A stretch of 64,000 nt of DNA. Source: Dehalococcoidia bacterium (GTDB taxonomy: Bacteria > Chloroflexota > Dehalococcoidia > Bin125). Each line of letters opens with the position of its first letter. The first letter of the stretch is position 1. The position numbers and the translations under genes were made by a program. The stretch lies in contig JAJDTU010000005.1 of assembly GCA_022826965.1 (NCBI GenBank), positions 372,001 through 436,000 of the forward strand. Reading direction: 5' to 3'. The notes beneath the pieces were generated by a model that saw nothing but the letters and a program-made list of their open reading frames with translations, made no database searches and was not told the origin of the DNA. Positions 24,255 to 33,423 of this stretch are shown piece after piece.

Positions 24255-26243
24255 ATGGTTACCGAGACACGACCTACGACACTGGTTGGCGTTAGCCATC
24301 CGCTTGACCCCTTGACCGCTGATGAGATTTCGGCGGCTTCTCAGATTGCCTCCTCGCACGAGGCTCGGGATGGGTGGCGATTTCCCCTAGTGGCTCTGGA
24401 CGAGCCGGCCAAGGATGTGGTTCGCGGATTTTCGGAGGGGGACGCGATTGAACGGCGGGCTCTGGTCCTGCTGCATGACATCACGACCGGGGACTCGGTC
24501 GAGTGCGTGGTTGACCTGGGCTCGGAGTCGGTGGTTCGCTGGACTCCTCTGGAGGGGCAGCAGCCGTTTCCGTTGATGGAGGAGTTTGGGCGGGCGGTGG
24601 AGGCGGTTCGCTCGGACTCTCGCTGGCTGGCGGCGATGAAGTCCCGCGGGTTCAGCGATGAGCAGATCGAGCTGATCCAGATCGACCCCTGGCCGGGCGG
24701 CAACTTCGGCACCGCCTGGGAGAACGAGCACCGCACGCTCAAGGCGATCTCGTACCTGCGCGATTCGGAGGAGTCGAACGGGTACGGGCGGCCAATCGAG
24801 CATGTGATGGCCGTGGTCGACCTGGTCGCGAACAAGGTGATCGACGTCGTCGACGAGCCCGGTCCGCCGGCGCCGGAGACCTCGCTCGACTACCGCTACA
24901 ACGACATCGCGCCGCGCGAGGGCCTGCAGGCGCTCGACATCGTCCAGCCGGACGGCGTCTCGTTCACCCTCGACGGCCATCTGCTGTCCTGGCAGAAGTG
25001 GCAGATGCGCGTCTCGCTGCATCCGCGCGAGGGTCTGGTCCTGCACCAGATCGCCTACAACGACGACGGCGAGTTGCGGCCGATCTGTTACCGGGCGTCG
25101 ATGACCGAGATGGTCGTGCCTTACGGCGACGCATCGCCTACGCAGTACTTCAAGAACGCGTTCGACTCGGGCGAGGTTGGCGGGCTGGGCCGGCTGAGCA
25201 ACTCGCTCGAGCTGGGTTGCGACTGCCTCGGCGAAATCGTCTACCTGGACGGTTATGTGACGAACGAGTTCGGCGGTTCGCGCACGATCAAGAACGCGGT
25301 CTGCATCCACGAGGAAGACTTCGGCATCAACTGGAAGCACACTCGAGTCGAGAACGACATCCCGGTCTCCGAGGTGCGGCGTACGCGGCGGCTGGTGGTG
25401 TCGGCGATCGCCACGGTTGGCAACTACGACTACGGCTTCTACTGGACGTTCTACCCGGACGGCTCGTGGGAGCAAGAGGTCAAGGCGACCGGGATCGTGC
25501 AGACGATCGCCGCCGACCCCGACGACCCGCAGATCACGCGTCACATGATCGCGCCCGGTCTGGCCGCGCCGATCCATCAGCACTTCCTCTGCTTCCGGAT
25601 GGACATGGAGGTCGACGGTGGGACGAACACCGTCTACCAGGTCGACACGCAGCCGCTGCCGGCGGGTCCGGAGAATCCCCACAATAACGCGTTCACGGCG
25701 GTTGCGAAGCCGCTGCTGAGCGAGACCGATGGCGAGGGCGTGGTCAACGCGGCTTCGGCGCGTCACTGGCGGATCGCCAACACGAACAAGGTCAATCACG
25801 TCGGCCATGCGCCGGCCTACCTGTTGGTCCCCGGCGAGACGGTCGCAATGATGGCCGGTCCAGAGGCGGCAGTCCGTGGTCGCGCCGGCTTCACCCAGAA
25901 GCAGCTCTGGGTGACGCCTTACGACGATTCGGAGTTTTATCCCGCGGGCAACTACCCGAATCAGAGTCTGCCGGGCGAGGGCATACCCGCCTGGGTCGCG
26001 GCCGACCGCGAGATCGCGGACGAGGATGTCGTGCTCTGGTACACGGTGGGGATGAATCACATCGTGGTGCCCGAGGACTGGCCGGTCGCGCCGGTGCATC
26101 GCAGCGGATTCAAGCTGCGCCCGTCGGGCTTCTTCAGCCATAACCCGGCACTCGACCTGCCGGCTCCCGACCACTGCGCGCACGACATGGAGCATGAGGG
26201 CCACGAGCACTCGAACCACGTTGGCCACAACGGTCACAGCTAG
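24255..26243 (+). CDS. Copper-containing primary-amine oxidase, copy 1
   Basis: 662 residues, close in sequence to the bacterial phenylethylamine/histamine oxidases of Arthrobacter type. ATG 24255 has GGAGG upstream. Key residues: catalytic base D304 (FDSGE), the topaquinone precursor Y391 (GNYDYG), and copper ligands H441, H443 and H602. The N-terminal N2 and N3 domains and the large beta-sandwich are all represented. The enzyme oxidises primary amines to aldehydes with release of ammonia and H2O2, and forms its own cofactor from Y391 and copper. The last 25 residues are very His-rich, which may help load copper. No signal peptide is visible. A second copy follows 8 bases after the stop. Confidence 0.95.
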   Translation: MVTETRPTTLVGVSHPLDPLTADEISAASQIASSHEARDGWRFPLVALDEPAKDVVRGFSEGDAIERRALVLLHDITTGDSVECVVDLGSESVVRWTPLEGQQPFPLMEEFGRAVEAVRSDSRWLAAMKSRGFSDEQIELIQIDPWPGGNFGTAWENEHRTLKAISYLRDSEESNGYGRPIEHVMAVVDLVANKVIDVVDEPGPPAPETSLDYRYNDIAPREGLQALDIVQPDGVSFTLDGHLLSWQKWQMRVSLHPREGLVLHQIAYNDDGELRPICYRASMTEMVVPYGDASPTQYFKNAFDSGEVGGLGRLSNSLELGCDCLGEIVYLDGYVTNEFGGSRTIKNAVCIHEEDFGINWKHTRVENDIPVSEVRRTRRLVVSAIATVGNYDYGFYWTFYPDGSWEQEVKATGIVQTIAADPDDPQITRHMIAPGLAAPIHQHFLCFRMDMEVDGGTNTVYQVDTQPLPAGPENPHNNAFTAVAKPLLSETDGEGVVNAASARHWRIANTNKVNHVGHAPAYLLVPGETVAMMAGPEAAVRGRAGFTQKQLWVTPYDDSEFYPAGNYPNQSLPGEGIPAWVAADREIADEDVVLWYTVGMNHIVVPEDWPVAPVHRSGFKLRPSGFFSHNPALDLPAPDHCAHDMEHEGHEHSNHVGHNGHS

Positions 26244-26251
26244 GAGCGGCG

Positions 26252-28210
26252 GTGGTCACGGAAGCTGCAACGGGGACGCATTTCCTCGACCCGCTGTCGG
26301 CAGATGAGATCGTTCGCGCATCGACGATCATCAGCGAGCACCTCGGCTCGCCGGATTCCTTGCGCTTTCTCCTGGTCGCCGCCCTCGAACCACGGAAGGG
26401 CGCCGAGGCAACGCCGCGCTGCGCAGAGGCCGTCTGCATCGACATCGGGACGGGCCTGACCACAGAGGTGGTCGCCGACCTTGAAGCGGGTGTCGTGACA
26501 TCGGTCACCGAGCGTGCGGATGTGCAGCCACCGGCATTATTCGAGGAATACGAACGGGCAGACGCGACGATTCGCGCGGACGACGGTTGGCGCTCGGCGA
26601 TGCGCGGTCGCGGACTCAGCGACGAGCAGATCGATCTGTCCTTTATCCACCTCTGGCCGACCGGCAACTTCGGCTCCCGTTGGGAGATGGAGCACCGCAT
26701 CCTCAAGGGCATCGTCTACCTGCGCGACGAACCGGAGGACAACGCCTACGGGAGGCCGGTCGAGGGCCTTATCGCGATCGTCGACCTGGCCGCGGATTGT
26801 GTGCTCGAAGTGGTCGACGAACTGTCACCAGCGCCGGCGATCTCATCGCTCCGCTTCGACCACGACCACGGCGGACCGCCTCGAGAAGATTTGAAACCGC
26901 TCGACATCGTCCAACCTGACGGACCGTCGTTCACGCTTGAGGGTCACCTGCTCAAGTGGCAGAAGTGGCAGATGCGCGTTTCCCTGCATCCGCGCGAGGG
27001 ACTGGTGCTGCACAAGATCGGATACGAAGACAGCGGCCGATTGCGGCCGATCTGTTATCGCGCGTCATTGGCCGAAATGGTCGTGCCCTACGGAGACGCT
27101 TCGGTCGGGCACTACTTCAAGAACGCATTCGACTCGGGTGAGTGCGGCATCGGACGGTTGGTCAACTCGCTGGAGCTTGGCTGCGACTGTCTGGGTGAGA
27201 TTGTGTACCTCGACGGTGTCGTCACCGACGAACGCGGTGGCGCGAGGACAATTACGAACGCGATTTGCATCCACGAAGAGGATGCCGGGTTGCTCTGGAA
27301 GCACACCTATCGGCATCCCGACGAACGCGGGACTCAATCCTGGCTGCGGCGCTCGCGGCGGCTGGTGATCTCGACGATCGCCACGGTCGACAACTATGAC
27401 TACGGCTTCTACTGGTACTTCTACCAGGATGGTTCATGGGAGCACGAAGTCAAAGCGACCGGCATCATCCAGACGATGGCCATCGAAGACGACGACCCAC
27501 AGGTCACGCGCCACAGGATCGGTCCGCGGTTGGCCGGTGTACATCATCAGCACTTCCTCAGTTTCAGGCTGGACATGGAGGTCGACGGACCCCAGAACAC
27601 GGTCTACGAGGTTGACACCGTGCCGTTGCCGCCGGGTCCGGAGAATCCCTACCACAACGCCTTCACGGCGCAGGCGACCCCGATCCGCGACGAGTCGCAG
27701 AGCGGTCGAGAAGTCGAATCCGCCGCGGCTCGCCACTGGCGGATCGCGAACGACTCGATCAGCAATCCGATCGGGGAGCCGACAGCCTATGTGCTCACAC
27801 CCGGCGCCACGGTTTCGATGATGGCGGGCGAGCAGTCGATGATCGCGCAGCGGGCTGCGTTCGCGCGCAAGCAGCTCTGGGTGACGGCCTACGAACCGGC
27901 GCAGCGCTTTCCGGCCGGCGACTATCCCGCACAGAGCGAGCCAGGACTTGGGATTCCAGCGTGGGTTGCCGAGAATCGCCCGCTCGAGCAGGCCGACATC
28001 GTGCTCTGGTACACGGTCGGCATGAATCACCTCGTCCGACCCGAGGACTGGCCAGTGATGCCGGTCCAGCGGGCCGGCTTCGGCATGAAACCGTGGGGGT
28101 TTTCCGACCGCAACCCTGGTCTCGATGTGCCACCGCCGGACCACTGTGAACGTGACACGGCGCTCGGGTCGAGTCAGCACGCTCATCACTCGCACAACAG
28201 TCACTGTTAG
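26252..28210 (+). CDS. Copper-containing primary-amine oxidase, copy 2
   Basis: 652 residues; GTG 26252 chosen because the encoded start (MVTE) matches copy 1 and an AGGAG site precedes it. Active-site residues: base D294 (FDSGE), topaquinone precursor Y382 (DNYDYG), and copper ligands H432, H434 and H593. It has a His-rich tail like copy 1 but shorter. Both copies therefore look catalytically complete and were kept after duplication. They could differ in amine preference, since the loops around the active site vary. The pair is followed on the same strand by the EctB-like gene. Confidence 0.95.
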   Translation: MVTEAATGTHFLDPLSADEIVRASTIISEHLGSPDSLRFLLVAALEPRKGAEATPRCAEAVCIDIGTGLTTEVVADLEAGVVTSVTERADVQPPALFEEYERADATIRADDGWRSAMRGRGLSDEQIDLSFIHLWPTGNFGSRWEMEHRILKGIVYLRDEPEDNAYGRPVEGLIAIVDLAADCVLEVVDELSPAPAISSLRFDHDHGGPPREDLKPLDIVQPDGPSFTLEGHLLKWQKWQMRVSLHPREGLVLHKIGYEDSGRLRPICYRASLAEMVVPYGDASVGHYFKNAFDSGECGIGRLVNSLELGCDCLGEIVYLDGVVTDERGGARTITNAICIHEEDAGLLWKHTYRHPDERGTQSWLRRSRRLVISTIATVDNYDYGFYWYFYQDGSWEHEVKATGIIQTMAIEDDDPQVTRHRIGPRLAGVHHQHFLSFRLDMEVDGPQNTVYEVDTVPLPPGPENPYHNAFTAQATPIRDESQSGREVESAAARHWRIANDSISNPIGEPTAYVLTPGATVSMMAGEQSMIAQRAAFARKQLWVTAYEPAQRFPAGDYPAQSEPGLGIPAWVAENRPLEQADIVLWYTVGMNHLVRPEDWPVMPVQRAGFGMKPWGFSDRNPGLDVPPPDHCERDTALGSSQHAHHSHNSHC

Positions 28211-28326
28211 CAATCAATGACAGAGCAGCGCAGGACGTTGGCCTCGAAATCGGGCATAGTGGAGGTAGTGGCTTCCGGCGGGGCGCCTGATTGTGAGGGT
28301 CGTGGATGGTCTCCGGGGTCTCTGCG

Positions 28327-29577
28327 ATGAGCGGACTTGAAGCGTTCGAGGAGTTGGAATCCGAGGTCCGGTCGTATGTGCGGGCCTGGCCGGCGGTCTG
28401 GTCGCGGGCGCACGGTGCGTCGCTGTGGGACGAAGCCGGGCGGGAGTATCTCGATTTCTTTTGCGGCGCCGGCGGTCTGAACTACGGGCACAACGACAAC
28501 GCGATGATCGAGGCGCTGACTCGATATCTGCGGTCGCAGGGGATCGTCCACTCGCTGGACATGGCGACAACCGCCAAGCGCGATTTCCTCGAGCGATTCA
28601 ACGACGTGATTCTTAAGCCGCGCGGGATGTCGTACAAGGTGATGTTCCCGGGCCCGACCGGGACGAACGCGGTGGAAGCATCGCTCAAGCTGGCGCGCAA
28701 GGTGACGGGACGGCAGGACATCGTCTCGTTCACCAACGCCTTTCACGGGATGACCCTGGGCGCGTTGGCGTTGAGCGGCAACGTGGTCAAGCGGGAGTCG
28801 GCGGGGATCCCCCTGGAACACCAGATCACCGCTCCGTACGACGGCGAACTTGGCGCGGATGTCGACAGCGTTTCGGTGCTGGACGCGATGCTGGCCGACG
28901 ACGGTACGTCGGTGGCGGGCGTGATTGTCGAGACAGTGCAAGGCGAAGGCGGGTTGCACAGCGCAGATGTTGGCTGGCTGCAGCGGTTGGCGGAGTGCTG
29001 CAAGCGGCACGAGGTCCTGCTAATCGTGGACGACATCCAGGCCGGATGCGGTCGGACGGGGACATTTTTTTCCTTCGAGCCGGCCGGGATTCAGCCTGAT
29101 CTGATCTGCCTGTCCAAGTCGATCTCGGGCAGCGGCCTACCGATGTCGCTGACGCTGATTCGACCCGATCTCGACGTCTGGTCGCCGGGCGAGCACAACG
29201 GGACGTTCCGCGGCAACAATGCGGCGTTCGTGACGGCAACTGAAGCGCTGAACTGGTGGGTGGATGACTCGCTCGCGGAGGATGTGCATCGCAAGTCGGC
29301 GATGATTCGAGCGGAGCTGGCGTCGATCGCGGCCGAGCACGAGTCGATGCGGGCGACGGTTCGCGGACGCGGGTTCCTGCAGGGCCTGCACACGCCGATC
29401 GAGGGTCTGGCGTCGAGGATCTGCGCTGCAGCGTTTGAGCGCGGCCTGCTGATGGAGACCTCCGGAGGCTCAGCCTCGGACGTGGTCAAGCTGATGCCCC
29501 CGCTGACGATCGAAGACGCGGAGCTTGAGCGCGGTTTGGCCATCCTGCGCGCCAGCGTCGAGACAGTCGCGCCCTAG
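28327..29577 (+). CDS. Diaminobutyrate aminotransferase (EctB)-like class III aminotransferase
   Basis: 416 residues that match the EctB group very closely: FEELESEVRSY at the N-terminus, GAGGLNYGHNDN, GIVHSLDMATTAKRDF, FPGPTGTNAVEASLKLAR, SFTNAFHGMTLG, DDIQAGCGRTG and SKSISGSGLPMS with Schiff-base K264, then WSPGEHNGTFRG. EctB transfers an amino group from glutamate to aspartate semialdehyde to make 2,4-diaminobutyrate, the first step to ectoine. No ectA or ectC gene lies in the window, so a diamine role with the preceding amine oxidases is also possible. The second in-frame ATG (28327) is preferred because it gives the usual short leader before FEELESE. It overlaps the penicillin-acylase gene by four bases at the stops. 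Confidence 0.88.
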   Translation: MSGLEAFEELESEVRSYVRAWPAVWSRAHGASLWDEAGREYLDFFCGAGGLNYGHNDNAMIEALTRYLRSQGIVHSLDMATTAKRDFLERFNDVILKPRGMSYKVMFPGPTGTNAVEASLKLARKVTGRQDIVSFTNAFHGMTLGALALSGNVVKRESAGIPLEHQITAPYDGELGADVDSVSVLDAMLADDGTSVAGVIVETVQGEGGLHSADVGWLQRLAECCKRHEVLLIVDDIQAGCGRTGTFFSFEPAGIQPDLICLSKSISGSGLPMSLTLIRPDLDVWSPGEHNGTFRGNNAAFVTATEALNWWVDDSLAEDVHRKSAMIRAELASIAAEHESMRATVRGRGFLQGLHTPIEGLASRICAAAFERGLLMETSGGSASDVVKLMPPLTIEDAELERGLAILRASVETVAP

Positions 29578-31835
29578 CTGGGACTCAGCGTCAGGCTGCC
29601 CTCGCTGTGGGCCTCGATGTCGTCCCACTCGATGTAGAGCGGGAAGTACTCCATCTCGAGCCACTTGTGGATGTGGTCGTTGTAGTGCGGGCTGTCGGGA
29701 CGGCCAGAGTTGCCCGGCGGTAGGACGATTCGCGCCCCGTTGAGATTGGACAGATCGAAGATCTGGCGATAGCTGACGCCGTGGTCGGCCGGCTTGTTGA
29801 TCAGTCCTGTGGCGTTGTTCGGCGTGTTGCCGTCGCCGCCTTTGGGGAAGTCGCCCACGTTGAAGCGAGCGGCGCGCTCGGGGTCTCGGCCGAGGTTGTG
29901 ACGCCAGGTGACGGGATGCACGTCGCCGTACTTCCATCGGGTTGGGTCACTGCCGTGGCGTTCGCTGAGCACGGTCGCGGTGCTCGCCAGGGCCTCGCCA
30001 ATGGCGTCGTCCCACGATTGACCGTCCGCCAATGCGAGCGAGCTGTCGCTCTTGAGTTGCTCGTGCAGGATTCGCATCTCCTCGTAGGAGCTCTCGGGAA
30101 CTCTCGATGGCGCGTTGAAGTAGGGCCGAACGGTCAGGCCGATCAGTTGCTCGCAGAACTCGTAGTAGACCAGGGCCGCCGCGGAATCGATGGCCATATG
30201 CCCGTCCCAGTTCGCGAGCAACGAGTGCAGCTCGGGGCTGGTCCCGTTGCCGAGCCTGGCCCGGCCGACGCGTTCTGCGATGAATCTGGCGTGCAGGCTG
30301 GTCTGGTCTGACTGGATAGTCGGCATATCGTCCGGCGACCAGTCGTCTCGGCCTTGCAGCAGTTCGCGCAACCGGTCGGCGCGATACGGGGTCTGGCTAA
30401 AGCTGAGGTAGTACGGGTAGTCGTCGGTGGTGGTGCGGTTGTTGGCGGTGATGATCACGCCGTTGGCGGGATTCAGGTCCTGCGGCAGCTCATCGGCGGG
30501 GATATCGCCGATCCACTCGTGCTCGCCGTCCCAGCCCTTGACCGGGGTGAGGTTGGCCTCGCGAATCGGAATCCGGCCGGTGTACTGATAGCCGATGTCG
30601 CCCTGCTGGTCGGCGAAGCAGAAGTTGCCCGAGATTGAGTCGTAGCGGCGGAAGCCCTCTCGGGCGTCATGGATGTTGTCGGCGGTGAAGATCGTCAGCA
30701 TGCCGTCGAAGTCGTGGCACGGATCTGACAGACCGAATCGAGCGGTCAGGACTTCGTCGTCCGTTTGCGGATCACCGTGCACGACCGGACCGTGTCGGGT
30801 CGACCAGACGGTTTGCGTGACCGATTCCTCACCACGGATCTCGATGACCTCATCCCGGCGCTGCAGCGGCTCGGAGTCGTCGAGCCACTCCGCCTCGGGA
30901 CCTGCTCCGTTGCGCACGATCCGCTCCCGGTAGACATCCCAACGGTCGCCCTGGGCGTGGGTCATGGTCCAACCGATTTGTGTGTTGTGTCCGTAGTAGA
31001 CCGGACCTGGATAGCCAGGACTGCATGGTCCGGCGACGGTGAACTCCGGGCACTGCATGTGCATCACGTACCACTGCGGGGGAACGCTGAAGGCGAGGTG
31101 CGGATCGCCGACGACCAGCGGTTTGCCGCTGGCCGTGTGCGCGCCATCGATGACCCAACAGTTGGAGCCGTCGAGTCCTCCGCGCCGGGTTCCGGGCTCT
31201 GCCTCCAGGTCGGCGAGCGCGCCTGCGAAGGCATGCGCGCCATTGGTCCACGAGGCGCCCGCCGGGGCGATCAAGGCGGAATCTGCAGGGACATCGGGGA
31301 TCAGCGCCTGCAGCGCTTCGACTCCCAGCCGAGCGGCGACCTCTCCGTTGCCGATCTTGGTCGCCCAGTGGACGTTGGCCGAGACCATCTTGAGGATGGC
31401 GAGCGAATCGACCGGCGACCAGGGCTGCATTTCGTGGTCGAGCAATCCGAACTCGACGGGAGCGGGTCCAGCAGCGATGGCGGCGTTGATGCCGTCGGCG
31501 TAGGCCTGGAGGATTAATCGCGCCTCGTCCGACTGCTCTTCCCACTCGCGCGCAGCATCGCGGCCGAAGCCGAGGGCGCGGTTCATCCTGTCGATTCGCA
31601 ACAGGCCCTTGTTCAAGAGCGAGGCGGCGCGTCCGTGCGCCATGTGGCGGTAGAGTTCCAGCTGCCAACCGCGGTCCTGGCCGAGGCAGAATCCCTGAGC
31701 GAAGAAGGCGTCGCGGACAGATTGCGCCTCGGCGTGAGGGACGCCCCAACGGTCGCGGACAATGCGTACGGGGCGCTCCAGGCCCTCGGCCTGCAGTTCA
31801 CCGTCGATCTGGGGAAGTGTGAGCTGTTTCGTCAT
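29574..31835 (-). CDS. Penicillin acylase (Ntn hydrolase) family protein
   Basis: 753 residues of the penicillin G acylase family, which hydrolyse amide bonds in beta-lactams, acyl-homoserine lactones, polyamine-acyl compounds or other N-acyl compounds after self-cleavage into alpha and beta chains. The likely nucleophile is S224, the N-terminal residue of the beta chain after cleavage (GLDGSNCWVIDG), preceded by a spacer of the usual kind. Other family blocks: DRWGVPHAEA at the start, GQDRGWQLE, VGDPHL and YYGHNTQIGW. No signal peptide is seen, unlike exported family members, so the protein is probably cytosolic. ATG 31835 is favoured over a GTG 9 bases upstream. Confidence 0.92.
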   Translation of the reverse strand: MTKQLTLPQIDGELQAEGLERPVRIVRDRWGVPHAEAQSVRDAFFAQGFCLGQDRGWQLELYRHMAHGRAASLLNKGLLRIDRMNRALGFGRDAAREWEEQSDEARLILQAYADGINAAIAAGPAPVEFGLLDHEMQPWSPVDSLAILKMVSANVHWATKIGNGEVAARLGVEALQALIPDVPADSALIAPAGASWTNGAHAFAGALADLEAEPGTRRGGLDGSNCWVIDGAHTASGKPLVVGDPHLAFSVPPQWYVMHMQCPEFTVAGPCSPGYPGPVYYGHNTQIGWTMTHAQGDRWDVYRERIVRNGAGPEAEWLDDSEPLQRRDEVIEIRGEESVTQTVWSTRHGPVVHGDPQTDDEVLTARFGLSDPCHDFDGMLTIFTADNIHDAREGFRRYDSISGNFCFADQQGDIGYQYTGRIPIREANLTPVKGWDGEHEWIGDIPADELPQDLNPANGVIITANNRTTTDDYPYYLSFSQTPYRADRLRELLQGRDDWSPDDMPTIQSDQTSLHARFIAERVGRARLGNGTSPELHSLLANWDGHMAIDSAAALVYYEFCEQLIGLTVRPYFNAPSRVPESSYEEMRILHEQLKSDSSLALADGQSWDDAIGEALASTATVLSERHGSDPTRWKYGDVHPVTWRHNLGRDPERAARFNVGDFPKGGDGNTPNNATGLINKPADHGVSYRQIFDLSNLNGARIVLPPGNSGRPDSPHYNDHIHKWLEMEYFPLYIEWDDIEAHSEGSLTLSPS

Positions 31836-32017
31836 GCCTGCCACTCCGTGGTCTGGTTCCGCTGTTCGCCATGAATGGTAGTCCCGCCCCTTGTGGGTGA
31901 GGCTCCCCTACCTGACGCCCATTGCTGCGCCCGCGGCGTTGCGGGTTATGTCGCGGACTGTTCAACGTTATGCTCGTGAGCAGTTTCGATTATGAACCTA
32001 GTTCCTTTGGGGGCAGC

Positions 32018-33277
32018 ATGAAGCATCTCGGTAAATCGCACCTGGTGACGTTGCTCATCGGACTGGTGCTGGGAGCGATCGCGCTAGGCGCCGTTCAGGC
32101 TGCGATCAGCGTGACGAGCGACGTACGGATCGGCGTCAAGCGACTCGACGACGGCCGTGTCGAGGTCAAGCTGCAGCAGCTCGATGAAGAGGCCTGGGTC
32201 GACCTTGACGCCGCTGACGCTCGGTTCCTCCCGACGGACGCAGAGGTCGATCGGTGGCGCTACAGCTCGTCAATCGCGGTGGTTGGGACGGTTGAGACAG
32301 AGCCCGTGGTCCGAGCGGATCCGCCTGTGATGTGCGTGCATGGTCACGCGCATCCTCGCGACGATCGATTCTGGCGCTGGGCGCTCGCGGCGTCCGACGT
32401 GGCTACGTTCCAGTACGGCGTCGACGTGCGGCTGTACGGCGCCACCGATGCCGAGCAGCACGTCAACGGCATCCGGGACTGCATCTCGCATGATCCAATC
32501 ACGATCGCCACATCGCTTCCGTACGCGGAAGAGTTGGAAGAGGTGTTGGCCGAGGCGAGGGCTGCGGGCATTCACGTCGTGACCTTCAACTCCGGCGCGG
32601 ACGACGCGGCGACGGTGGGTTCGTTGGTGCACATCGGACTCGACGACTTCGGCGGCGGCGAGCGCGCGGGCGACGAATTTAACCGGCAGGGCGTGAGCGG
32701 CACGTTGCTCTGTGTCGTGCACGAGGAGGACAACGTCGGCCTGCACGACCGCTGCGACGGCATTGGCGAGACGTACGAGGGCGGCGATGTCGAACGGATC
32801 TCCGTGGATCTGACGACTGCCGAGGCGCTTGGCGCGGGCCATGCCGAACACTCGCGGCCCGAGCACTTGCAGACATTGATCGCCGAGCGCATCGCTGAGG
32901 GCGGTGTCGGCGCCATCCTGACGCTCAACCACGACAGCGCTGTTGCCGCGATGTCGGCGATCGAAGAAGCGCAAGCCGAGATCGCGCTGGCGAGCTTCGG
33001 ATTCAGCGACACTCTGGCCGATGCGGTCCGCGATGGGCAAATGCGGTTTGTGGTCTGGGATCACCCGGTAGCGCAGGGTTACCTGGCGGTTTCCGGGATG
33101 GCCATGGCTTACACGCTGGAGCTAAGTCAGCTCAATCCCGGAGTCTTCCTGAATGGAGCGAAGATTCTGATCGAGCCGACCCTCGCGAACCAGGAGCGCG
33201 CCGCCGAGCTGAAGTCGATGTTCGCCGGTCCGCCGCCGAGTCCTCCGGATGAATCGGACGAGGCCGAGGGCAACTGA
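32018..33277 (+). CDS. Membrane-tethered periplasmic-binding-like protein, divergent third paralogue
   Basis: 419 residues; ATG 32018 with a GGGGG stretch upstream. It has the same plan as the tandem pair: N-terminal membrane anchor (LVTLLIGLVLGAIALGAV), the module VRIGVKRLDDGRVEVKLQQ ... ADARFLPTD ... RWRYSSS, then a type I binding domain with VVTFNSGADDAATVG, GLDDFGGGERAGDEFN and CVVHEEDNVGLHDRCDGI. The ligand-binding region differs more, so it may bind a different ligand. The C-terminus is a proline/acidic tail (PPPSPPDESDEAEG). No transporter or kinase gene lies beside it. Confidence 0.75.
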   Translation: MKHLGKSHLVTLLIGLVLGAIALGAVQAAISVTSDVRIGVKRLDDGRVEVKLQQLDEEAWVDLDAADARFLPTDAEVDRWRYSSSIAVVGTVETEPVVRADPPVMCVHGHAHPRDDRFWRWALAASDVATFQYGVDVRLYGATDAEQHVNGIRDCISHDPITIATSLPYAEELEEVLAEARAAGIHVVTFNSGADDAATVGSLVHIGLDDFGGGERAGDEFNRQGVSGTLLCVVHEEDNVGLHDRCDGIGETYEGGDVERISVDLTTAEALGAGHAEHSRPEHLQTLIAERIAEGGVGAILTLNHDSAVAAMSAIEEAQAEIALASFGFSDTLADAVRDGQMRFVVWDHPVAQGYLAVSGMAMAYTLELSQLNPGVFLNGAKILIEPTLANQERAAELKSMFAGPPPSPPDESDEAEGN

Positions 33278-33315
33278 GGCATCGGCTGAGGGAATCGGTC
33301 TCGGAGCATCGGAGG

Positions 33316-33345
33316 CGCGGCTGGTCTGCTTGATCAGCCGCGCTT
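33316..33345 (+). terminator. Possible terminator after the third paralogue
   Basis: An 8-bp stem CGCGGCTG / CAGCCGCG with an 11-base loop, followed by CTTCGCATT. There is no T-run, so it is weak. Confidence 0.3.
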
Positions 33346-33423
33346 CGCATTACAGACTGGTCAGACTGGTCGGACTGACGCCGTCAGACGCGGTGGAACG
33401 CCGACAACAAGCGGGACAAGAGC

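Noticed and set aside
24387-26237. Long minus-strand open frame (616 codons) under the first amine oxidase
   Set aside because: Arg/Val/His-rich composition with no domain; a by-product of GC-rich codon use in a gene whose active-site residues are all recognisable.
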